A stretch of DNA of 11,361 nucleotides from assembly GCA_947089135.1 (NCBI GenBank), contig CAMUJF010000034.1, forward strand, positions 1-11,361, read 5' to 3'. Shown here piece after piece: positions 6,232 through 11,361 of the stretch. The position numbers and the translations under genes were made by a program. Source of the stretch: an uncultured Clostridia bacterium (GTDB lineage: Bacteria; Bacillota; Clostridia; Oscillospirales; Ruminococcaceae). Positions within the stretch are counted from its first letter, which is position 1. Every line of letters begins with the position of its first letter. The notes under the pieces were generated by a model. It was not told the DNA's origin. It made no database searches and saw only the letters and a program-made list of their open reading frames with translations.

Positions 6232-7422
6232 TTAATGTGTAAATTTAATGTTCAGCGCTGTAACAAGGAAAGTCAGCGCAAACCATATCACCACAGGTAT
6301 GCAGGTAGCCGCTTCGAGTATTTTTCTGCCGAAGGACATATAACCGGGCTTTATCTTCATGGAAAAGCTATCGCTTTTGTTGTAGAGGAACCACACCGAA
6401 GCGATAAGTCCGATCATTATAGTCACAAATACAAACGCACGCATAAGAACTGCGCTGTATGCGGGATCCGCATAAAAGCTTATGTAGCAAAGAACGCATA
6501 CGTAAGCTCTTGTTATGCTGCGCATTATAATACCGGTTATTACCGAGCCTGTGCGGATAACGAAGTAACCCGTCACAAAGGAAGCCGCCGCCACAAATGG
6601 AAAGCTTACTATGTCGTAGGAAGACGCGGCAATTATAAGACTTGTCACAAAAATAGCCGTGCCGTCCCCGAACTGCCTCACAAGCTGGAGTATTACGCCG
6701 TGAGTGCAAAGCTCGCTTATTATCGGTACTGCCAAAATGGATACTATAATAGTATAGGCGATACCGTCCGAGTCGGCGCTGACGGTATACGACGGCATTG
6801 CGTCTATCTTGAAAACACCGAGTATACCGTTGTAAAAGTATGCCATAACGGAGCACACCCCCGCTGTGAACAGAGCCGCGAAAAACGAAAATCCGAACAT
6901 CGGCTTATTGGTAACCTTAGTGGGGAGCATTACCGAAGCGGGTATTTCAAGGTGCCTTATAAGCAAAGCGGTCGGCACTACTCTGTCAAGTATCTGCTGA
7001 AAGATGTCCAGAAAGGTGATGAGGGTTTTGCTGCCGTAGCGTTCTCCCGTAAAAAAGCTGTAGTAAATGTTCATTCCCATTTTTTCCATTATCGGAGGGA
7101 AAAAATATATGAAAAGGATATCAACTATAGCGCGGTAAAGAAGTATCAGTCCGAGTATATTGAGCACCCTGCGGAATGCATTTGCCTCATGGACTTCCGG
7201 GTAATCGTTGATAAAGCCCACGCCGTCCTGATAGGTGAGTCTGTCCGGCTTTTCCACGAAATAGAATCCTACGGAATTCTGCTTTTGTTTCCGCCATTTT
7301 TTAAAGCTTTCGTTGTACTGCTTGTCCTGGTACCGCCAGTTAAGACGGTCTTCCCCTGTCTCCTGACCGCGAAGCTTTTTATCCTCTTCGGTTTTGGCGT
7401 TTTTTTCCTTTTTCTTTTTCAT
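6232..7422 (-). CDS. CPBP-like polytopic membrane protein lacking catalytic residues
   Basis: A 396-residue membrane protein. A Lys/Glu-rich cytosolic N-terminus (1-80) is followed by several hydrophobic spans at roughly 84-110, 135-157, 176-200, 220-245, 255-275, 276-300, 303-345 and 368-392. Segment 233-300 (PIISELCTHG, then TSLIIAASSYD and GYFVIRTGSVITGIIMRSI) aligns with the CPBP (CAAX protease / bacteriocin-processing, Abi) domain. The glutamate pair and arginine of its EExxxR motif read S236, E237 and H241, and the second-motif histidine is absent, so it is probably not an active protease. The ATG at 7422 is chosen over the in-frame GTG at 7434 because that GTG is itself part of the Shine-Dalgarno GGAGGTGA. 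It is first in a unit with tadA. Family assignment is moderate; function is unknown. Confidence 0.8.
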   Translation of the reverse strand: MKKKKEKNAKTEEDKKLRGQETGEDRLNWRYQDKQYNESFKKWRKQKQNSVGFYFVEKPDRLTYQDGVGFINDYPEVHEANAFRRVLNILGLILLYRAIVDILFIYFFPPIMEKMGMNIYYSFFTGERYGSKTLITFLDIFQQILDRVVPTALLIRHLEIPASVMLPTKVTNKPMFGFSFFAALFTAGVCSVMAYFYNGILGVFKIDAMPSYTVSADSDGIAYTIIVSILAVPIISELCTHGVILQLVRQFGDGTAIFVTSLIIAASSYDIVSFPFVAAASFVTGYFVIRTGSVITGIIMRSITRAYVCVLCYISFYADPAYSAVLMRAFVFVTIMIGLIASVWFLYNKSDSFSMKIKPGYMSFGRKILEAATCIPVVIWFALTFLVTALNIKFTH

Positions 7423-7434
7423 TGTTAGGCTCAC

Positions 7435-7592
7435 CTCCGCTCTGATGTATGCTTTTTACAGTTTAGCACAAAGTTATTTCTATTCGGTTAATATTTTGCT
7501 ACATGCTTGTTTATTTTGATGTTTTGCAGCAATTTACAAAGCGTACATATTTTATTTACCGTTTGTCTGTATAAGTATATGTTCAAATGTTT
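7435..7592. other. Divergent intergenic region between the CPBP-like gene and the metal operon
   Basis: This AT-rich stretch should hold the promoter of the minus-strand CPBP-tadA unit, but I see only weak hexamers there (TTTGTG and TACATC at 17 bases on the minus strand). A plus-strand TTTACC (7555-7560) with TATGTT (7578-7583) at 17 bases is a possible alternative promoter for the metal operon. An in-frame ATG at 7507 upstream of the sensor has no ribosome site. No RNA gene is evident. Confidence 0.5.
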
Positions 7593-7598
7593 TATAAT
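7593..7598 (+). promoter_or_regulatory. TATAAT -10 element of the metal operon
   Basis: A perfect TATAAT. No good -35 lies at 16-18 bases (TATAAG occupies the 17-base position), which may mean low basal activity or a different element. Transcription would start near 7605, inside the operator. Confidence 0.5.
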
Positions 7599-7600
7599 AC

Positions 7601-7620
7601 ATATGAACAATGATTCATAT
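7601..7620 (+). promoter_or_regulatory. ArsR/SmtB-type operator
   Basis: ATATGAACAATGATTCATAT has 7-bp perfect arms (ATATGAA / TTCATAT) around six bases, the TGAA...TTCA dyad typical of SmtB, ZiaR, CzrA and CadC operators. It begins two bases after the TATAAT, so bound repressor would cover the transcription start. A further half-site-like TGTTCA at 7580-7585 mirrors TGAACA at 7604-7609. The sensor encoded just downstream is the obvious binder (inference). Confidence 0.75.
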
Positions 7621-7644
7621 AATACTTACGGAGGGTGGTACCAA

Positions 7645-8073
7645 ATGGAAGAAAACAAAAATATTGCCGTACCATGTACCTGCGGCTGCGAATGCGGCGA
7701 AACCGCCGAATCTGCGGTACAAGGTCATAACGCTCCTGAAGAAACCGAAGCTTCCAATCCGGACATTGTAAAGGCGGTAGCGGAAAAGCTTCCCGACGAG
7801 GAGCTTCTTTACGATGTTGCGGAGCTTTTCAAGGTGTTCGGGGACTCCACAAGAGTGCGCATCATCTGTGTACTTTTTGAAAGCGAGATGTGCGTATGCG
7901 ATATTGCGGGAGTTCTGAATATGACTCAGTCCGCAATATCCCACCAGCTGAGGGTGCTTAAACAGGCGCGTCTGGTAAAGTACCGCCGCGAGGGCAAGAC
8001 GGTGTTTTACTCTCTTGCGGACGGACACATACAAACAATCTTCAATCAGGCGTTCGAGCATATCATGGAATAG
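7645..8073 (+). CDS. ArsR/SmtB-family metal sensor, CadC-like
   Basis: A 142-residue winged-helix repressor that should release DNA when it binds Cd, Pb or Zn. The core starts near residue 52; DNA recognition is around TQSAISHQLRVLKQARLVKYRREGK. Two metal sites are visible. The alpha3N-type thiolate site has C83 and C85 (EMCVCDI, as in CadC) plus an N-terminal cluster C11, C13, C15 and C17 (CTCGCEC). The alpha5 site has D126, H128, H139 and E142, fitting DxHx10HxxE of SmtB exactly. CadC carries the same pair of site types. The ATG at 7645 is chosen because GGAGGGTGG precedes it by six bases; upstream in-frame ATGs lack a ribosome site and would run through the operator. It is first in a three-gene operon, ending 11 bases before the methyltransferase. 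Confidence 0.95.
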   Translation: MEENKNIAVPCTCGCECGETAESAVQGHNAPEETEASNPDIVKAVAEKLPDEELLYDVAELFKVFGDSTRVRIICVLFESEMCVCDIAGVLNMTQSAISHQLRVLKQARLVKYRREGKTVFYSLADGHIQTIFNQAFEHIME

Positions 8074-8084
8074 GGGCGGATAAA

Positions 8085-8684
8085 ATGACGTTCTGGGATA
8101 AGATCGCGGGACTTTACGACATTGCCGAAAGCCTTAATCCCAAAGCATACAGGGATATGCTGAAAGGGATAACAGCCGTTGTCCCCCAAGGAGCAAAAGT
8201 TCTTGATTGCGCCGCGGGAACGGGAGAGCTTTCCATAGCCGCCGCGGTAAAGGCGGAAAGTGTTCTGTGCACCGATATGTCGCTGCCCATGCTTGAAAGG
8301 GCAAGAAAAAAGTTCGCGAAAAAGGGTATCAAAAACATCTCATTCGGCGAACGTGACATATTTGATCTTCCCGACGAGAACGATACGTATGACGTTTCAA
8401 TTGCGGGGAACGTCCTGCATCTGCTTGAAGAGCCGGAAAAAGCCGTCCGTGAACTGTGCCGCGTGACAAAAAACGGCGGCAGAGTGATAGTACCCACCTT
8501 TATGGCAAAAAACAGCAGTCCGCTTATAATGCTTTATACGCTTTTGGGGTACAGGGCGTTTTCGTCCTACACAGTGGAAAGCTATGAAAAAATGCTGAAA
8601 GGCTGCGGCTGCGGAAAGGTAAAGGTCACAAAAATAAACGGACTGATACCTGTCGCATTCGGTGTAATAAAGGTACAAAAATAA
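8085..8684 (+). CDS. Class I SAM-dependent methyltransferase (UbiE-like) of the metal operon
   Basis: A 199-residue Rossmann-fold methyltransferase. Motif I, VLDCAAGTGELS at 39-50, binds S-adenosylmethionine. An acidic residue at the end of beta 2 (D64) contacts the ribose, YDVSIAGNVLHLL at 102-114 is the motif II region, and LCRVTKNGGRVIV at 124-136 is the motif III region. The N-terminal FWDKIAGLYD is typical of UbiE/COQ5-type enzymes, but the protein is shorter than UbiE. A C-terminal GCGCG (C174, C176) could bind soft metal. The Cys spacing is not that of ArsM arsenite methyltransferases as far as I can judge, so I do not assign arsenic methylation. It follows the sensor by 11 bases and precedes the ATPase by 41, with no terminator between, so it should be metal-induced. 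The substrate is unknown. Confidence 0.9.
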   Translation: MTFWDKIAGLYDIAESLNPKAYRDMLKGITAVVPQGAKVLDCAAGTGELSIAAAVKAESVLCTDMSLPMLERARKKFAKKGIKNISFGERDIFDLPDENDTYDVSIAGNVLHLLEEPEKAVRELCRVTKNGGRVIVPTFMAKNSSPLIMLYTLLGYRAFSSYTVESYEKMLKGCGCGKVKVTKINGLIPVAFGVIKVQK

Positions 8685-8725
8685 AAATACAAATTTTAAA
8701 CAACTTTCGAAAAGGGTGGATCATA

Positions 8726-10813
8726 ATGGAAATGGTTTTATATATGAAAAATCTGGACTGTCCCAACTGCGCGGAAAAAATACGGGCGGAGTCCGAAAAG
8801 ATACCTTTTGTAAAAAAGGCGGACATGAACTTTATGGCGAAAAAGTTATCCCTTACCGCCGCCGACGAAAGCGGCGAGGCGGTGCTCAGGGAAGTGCGCA
8901 GGATAACCGCTTCAATGGAGCCGGACGTTGAGGTAATGCTCCTTGAAAATCCGTCCGCCGCTCCTGCCGCCGAAGACGACGACGGCTCCGACGTTAAGAT
9001 AATGGCTGTGCGCATTGCGGTATCGGCGGCGGTTTTTATTGCGGGACTGATCTTCCGCGACAGCAGCCGCGCGCTGTGGATCTTCCTTGCGGCGTACTTT
9101 ATAATTGGTCTTGATGTGCTTATCACCGCAGGAAAGAATATACTCCGCGGCAGACCGTTCGACGAATGTTTTTTAATGGCTGTTGCTTCTCTGGGAGCGT
9201 TCTTTATCGGCGAGTACCCAGAGGGCGTGGCGGTAATGATACTCTATCAATTGGGAGAGACTTTGCAGGACTGCGCTGTAAGACGGTCGAGAAAAAGCGT
9301 TTCGTCGCTTATGGATATACGTCCCGACATTGCCTCCGTAAAGCGGGGAGACAGCGTTGAACAGGTGCCTCCCGAAACAGTTGAAACGGGCGATATAATA
9401 GTTGTAAAGGCGGGAGAAAAAATTCCTCTTGACGGTATTATCGTTTCGGGCCGCACAACTGCCGACACATCCGCTCTTACGGGAGAAAGCGTTCCCGCGC
9501 AGCTTGCCGAGGGAGACGAGGTAATGAGCGGCTGCGTTAATCTCAGCGGACTTATCGAGGTCAGGGTCACGAAGCCTTTCGGCGAATCTACGGTAACAAA
9601 GATACTTGAACTGGTTGAAAACGCCTCCGCAAAAAAGGCCAGAACGGAGCAGTTCATTACCCGCTTTGCAAGGTGGTACACCCCCTGCGTGGTCATTGCC
9701 GCGCTGCTGCTCGCCATAGTTCCGACGGTACTTAAAGGCTACGATCAGCGGTACATCTACGGCGCCCTTTCGTTTTTGGTAGTATCCTGTCCCTGTGCGC
9801 TGGTTATCTCGGTACCCCTCAGCTTTTTCGGCGGTATCGGAGGAGCGTCCGCAAAGGGCATACTCATCAAGGGCGGCGTTACAATGGAGCAGCTTGCGGA
9901 CTGCGGCACTGTAGTTTTCGACAAGACGGGAACGCTTACCGACGGCACTTTTGACATTACCGAAATAATTCCGAAAGACCGCTCGGAAAGCAGTCTTTTA
10001 GAGCTTGCGGCAATTGCCGAACAGGCGTCAAACCACCCTGCGGCGTTGGCGGTAATGAGACGGTTTGACGGTGTTCCCGCTAAGGCGGAAATAACAGAGA
10101 TAGCAGGACGTGGCGTTAAAGCCGTGCGCGGAGAACAGACCGTTCTTGCAGGAAACAAAAAGCTTATGGAGGAAAACGGGATAGAGAACGTCCCTGCCGT
10201 TGACTCTGCGGGCACTGTTATTTTCATTGTGGAAAACGGTTCTTACGCGGGCGCGATCGTTATTTCCGACAAGATAAAGGAGGACGCAGCAAAGACCGTG
10301 TCCGGGCTGAAAAAGGCGGGAATAAGAACCGTCATGCTTACCGGAGACAGGCAGGCTGCGGCGGACGTTACAGCGAAAAAGCTCGGTCTTGACGAATGGC
10401 ATGCGGAGCTGCTTCCCGACGGAAAGGTAAAAGCCGTTGAGGAGATCATCGAAAAGAATTCCCGCAAAAAGAAGAAAAACAAAACAATTTTTATCGGCGA
10501 CGGAATAAACGACGCACCAGTGCTCATGCGTGCGGACGCGGGAGTCGCAATGGGCGGGATAGGCTCGGATGCAGCGATAGAGGCTGCGGACGCGGTAATA
10601 ATGACCGACGAACCTTCCAAGATCATTGAAGCAGTAAGGATATCCAAAAAGACAAAGGGAATAGCTGTGCAGAACATAGCTTTTTCCTTGGCGGTAAAAG
10701 CGGCGGTGCTGATACTTTCCGCTTTTGGACTTACAACAATGTGGGCTGCTGTTTTCGCCGACGTGGGCGTATGTCTTATTGCTGTGGCAAACGCGCTCCG
10801 CGCTAAAAAATAA
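8726..10813 (+). CDS. cadA: P1B-type heavy-metal efflux ATPase, Zn/Cd/Pb class
   Basis: A 695-residue pump that exports divalent soft metals across the cytoplasmic membrane. Domains in order: heavy-metal-associated domain at 1-75 with C12 and C15 in LDCPNC; first membrane helices from about 92; DECFLMAVASLGAFFIGEYPE at 146-166, as in ZntA/CadA; actuator with TGES at 252-255; CPC at 355-357 in the transport helix (SCPCAL); phosphorylated D399 in DKTGTLT; the HP pair at 437-438 of the nucleotide domain; GDGINDAP at 591-598; and D679 (ADVG) in the last helix. CPC plus this Asp marks the P1B-2 Zn/Cd/Pb class rather than the Cu class. GGGTGG precedes the ATG at 8726. Length is normal and no motif is missing. 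It is last in the operon with the CadC-like sensor, which matches cadmium resistance loci. A Lys-rich run at 581-586 lies just before GDGIND. Confidence 0.96.
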   Translation: MEMVLYMKNLDCPNCAEKIRAESEKIPFVKKADMNFMAKKLSLTAADESGEAVLREVRRITASMEPDVEVMLLENPSAAPAAEDDDGSDVKIMAVRIAVSAAVFIAGLIFRDSSRALWIFLAAYFIIGLDVLITAGKNILRGRPFDECFLMAVASLGAFFIGEYPEGVAVMILYQLGETLQDCAVRRSRKSVSSLMDIRPDIASVKRGDSVEQVPPETVETGDIIVVKAGEKIPLDGIIVSGRTTADTSALTGESVPAQLAEGDEVMSGCVNLSGLIEVRVTKPFGESTVTKILELVENASAKKARTEQFITRFARWYTPCVVIAALLLAIVPTVLKGYDQRYIYGALSFLVVSCPCALVISVPLSFFGGIGGASAKGILIKGGVTMEQLADCGTVVFDKTGTLTDGTFDITEIIPKDRSESSLLELAAIAEQASNHPAALAVMRRFDGVPAKAEITEIAGRGVKAVRGEQTVLAGNKKLMEENGIENVPAVDSAGTVIFIVENGSYAGAIVISDKIKEDAAKTVSGLKKAGIRTVMLTGDRQAAADVTAKKLGLDEWHAELLPDGKVKAVEEIIEKNSRKKKKNKTIFIGDGINDAPVLMRADAGVAMGGIGSDAAIEAADAVIMTDEPSKIIEAVRISKKTKGIAVQNIAFSLAVKAAVLILSAFGLTTMWAAVFADVGVCLIAVANALRAKK

Positions 10814-10863
10814 ATTTTAATTTTTGCATGGTCATAACCGTAAGCTATTCTACTATAAAGATT

Positions 10864-10894
10864 AAACGCCGCAGACGAACAGCCTGCGGCGTTT
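10864..10894 (+). terminator. Terminator-like hairpin after the ATPase operon
   Basis: A perfect 11-bp stem, AAACGCCGCAG (10864-10874) with CTGCGGCGTTT (10884-10894), around a nine-base loop, 51 bases after the ATPase stop. Only three Ts follow on the plus strand, and the minus-strand reading has a better T-rich tail, so it may be bidirectional. A 7-bp outer repeat (TATTCTA 10846-10852, TAGAATA 10910-10916) encloses it. Confidence 0.65.
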
Positions 10895-10925
10895 GCTATA
10901 GCGATCCTATAGAATAACGCTTTTA

Positions 10926-10950
10926 TAGGGGGCAGGCAACCTGTCCCCTA
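10926..10950. repeat. GC-rich hairpin resembling a dispersed repeat
   Basis: TAGGGGGCAGG (10926-10936) pairs with CCTGTCCCCTA (10940-10950) with one G-U pair and a three-base loop. From memory, this style of GGGGCAGG...CCTGCCCC repeat is scattered in intergenic regions of gut Clostridia. The copy number here is unknown, and there is no T-run for termination. Confidence 0.5.
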
Positions 10951-10983
10951 CAGATATAAGAAAAAAATTTTTTCGGAAAACGG

Positions 10984-11021
10984 CAAAAGAAAAAGCTCCT
11001 GTATTTCTTACAAGAGCTTTT
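10984..11021 (-). terminator. Intrinsic terminator of the tRNA-Ser gene
   Basis: On the minus strand the arms 11021-11009 and 11003-10991 form a 13-bp stem with one mismatch and a five-base loop, ending in a U-rich tail (CUUUUUCUUUUG pattern). It lies about 24 bases past the encoded CCA. Confidence 0.85.
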
Positions 11022-11027
11022 CTCGCT

Positions 11028-11043
11028 GCAGGGCGTTCCCTGC
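11028..11043 (-). repeat. Short hairpin in the tRNA 3' trailer
   Basis: GCAGGG (11028-11033) and CCCTGC (11038-11043) pair perfectly around a four-base loop. It starts two bases beyond the CCA end, so it would form in the precursor tRNA trailer just before the terminator. Confidence 0.55.
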
Positions 11044-11044
11044 C

Positions 11045-11137
11045 TGGCGGAGAAGGAGGGATTCGAACCCTCGATGAGCTATCAACCCATACACGAGTTC
11101 CAGTCGTGCGCCATAAACCGGGCTAGGCGACTTCTCC
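11045..11137 (-). tRNA. tRNA-Ser (anticodon GGA), CCA encoded
   Basis: On the minus strand the acceptor arms GGAGAAG (11137-11131) and CTTCTCC (11055-11049) pair fully, followed by discriminator G and a genomic CCA (11047-11045). The anticodon stem CACGA/TCGTG encloses CTGGAAC, giving GGA, which reads UCC and UCU. The T arm is GAGGG-TTCGAAT-CCCTC. The long variable arm (ATGGG...CTCAT, one G-U pair) is as expected for a class II serine tRNA. It has its own promoter and terminator and is not in a visible cluster. Confidence 0.97.
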
Positions 11138-11153
11138 GAATTTCAACTTAATC

Positions 11154-11182
11154 ATTATAGCATTCTTTTTGAAGCTTGTCAA
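11154..11182 (-). promoter_or_regulatory. Consensus sigma-A promoter of tRNA-Ser
   Basis: Read on the minus strand: perfect TTGACA (11182-11177), 17 bases, perfect TATAAT (11159-11154). A TG one base before the -10 makes it also an extended -10. The 5' end of the tRNA is only 16 bases past the -10, so the 5' leader would be about 10 bases. Confidence 0.92.
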
Positions 11183-11246
11183 TAGCTTTTTTCAAAAAAA
11201 TTGATATTTTTCAGCGTCCGAATATGTCCATGCCGCTGCAAAGACT

Positions 11247-11265
11247 GCGGGACATTCTGTCCCGC
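11247..11265. repeat. Perfect 8-bp hairpin GCGGGACA / TGTCCCGC
   Basis: Arms 11247-11254 and 11258-11265 enclose three bases. It lies just beyond the T-run of the neighbouring minus-strand terminator. It has no T-run of its own on either strand; a dispersed repeat or a second-tier terminator stem are possibilities. Confidence 0.5.
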
Positions 11266-11267
11266 TA

Positions 11268-11293
11268 AAAAATCGGACGGAGCTTTGTCCGTC
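11268..11293 (-). terminator. Probable terminator of a minus-strand unit beyond the right edge
   Basis: On the minus strand GACGGA and TCCGTC (within 11293-11276) form a 6-bp stem with a six-base loop, followed by CGATTTTTT. A minus-strand gene would end to the right. Bases 11294-11361 show no convincing coding frame and no other signal that I can support. Confidence 0.55.
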
Positions 11294-11361
11294 AGATTGT
11301 ACTATTTTATAGCAATCCATAAAATTAAAGTGACGATTAGGGGAACGCCCTCTATCGCAGG

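Noticed and set aside
6235..7428. 397-codon plus-strand open frame opposite the CPBP-like gene
   Set aside because: It mirrors the membrane-protein gene, its product is an unlikely His/Tyr/Arg/Lys-rich chain with no recognisable domain, and the minus-strand gene has a proper ribosome site, membrane spans and operon context.
7507..7644. Upstream extension of the metal sensor to the ATG at 7507
   Set aside because: No ribosome site precedes it and the extension would cover the promoter and operator; GGAGGGTGG supports the ATG at 7645.
8626..9126. 166-codon minus-strand open frame over the methyltransferase-ATPase junction
   Set aside because: It overlaps the conserved heavy-metal-binding domain and the methyltransferase end in antisense, and has no recognisable product.

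Overview
The window looks like chromosomal DNA from a Gram-positive, Clostridia-type bacterium, with Ruminococcus/Oscillospiraceae as my best guess. Supporting signs are strong AGGAGG-type ribosome binding sites, near-consensus sigma-A promoters with 17-base spacers, intrinsic terminators after most units, and a genome-encoded CCA on the tRNA. No phage, transposase, CRISPR or plasmid genes are visible. The assignment is inference; no 16S or marker gene is present.

Layout. Bases 69-2054 (+) encode a long flagellin with a large variable centre, preceded by a leader hairpin that could be a CsrA target and followed by a terminator. Bases 2207-2887 (+) encode an AIM24/TIGR00266 family protein with its own near-perfect promoter and a two-way terminator. 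A 71-base imperfect inverted repeat (2974-3044) lies before a run of minus-strand genes. In their own reading order, right to left, these are: a degenerate CPBP-type membrane protein (7422-6232), a TadA-GNAT fusion (6217-5252), a small basic hypothetical protein (5237-4968), an XRE regulator (4811-4566), an MmcQ/YjbR protein (4455-4090) and an uncharacterised protein resembling peptidase U32 (3987-3061).

From 7645 a plus-strand three-gene unit forms a metal-resistance operon: a CadC/SmtB-like ArsR sensor with both classical metal sites, a small class I methyltransferase, and a P1B-type Zn/Cd/Pb ATPase. A 20-base ArsR/SmtB-type operator just downstream of a TATAAT box suggests that the sensor represses the whole unit until metal is bound. 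The methyltransferase is the unexplained member.

The right end holds a GC-rich hairpin after the ATPase, a dispersed-repeat-like hairpin, and a minus-strand tRNA-Ser(GGA) with perfect promoter hexamers and its own terminator. It ends with hairpins that probably terminate a minus-strand unit lying beyond the window.

Most noteworthy points: the candidate CsrA leader of flagellin, the TadA-GNAT fusion with a Shine-Dalgarno sequence at the domain junction, the U32-like protein with its cysteine cluster, the CPBP protein that has lost its catalytic residues, and the methyltransferase inside the metal operon.
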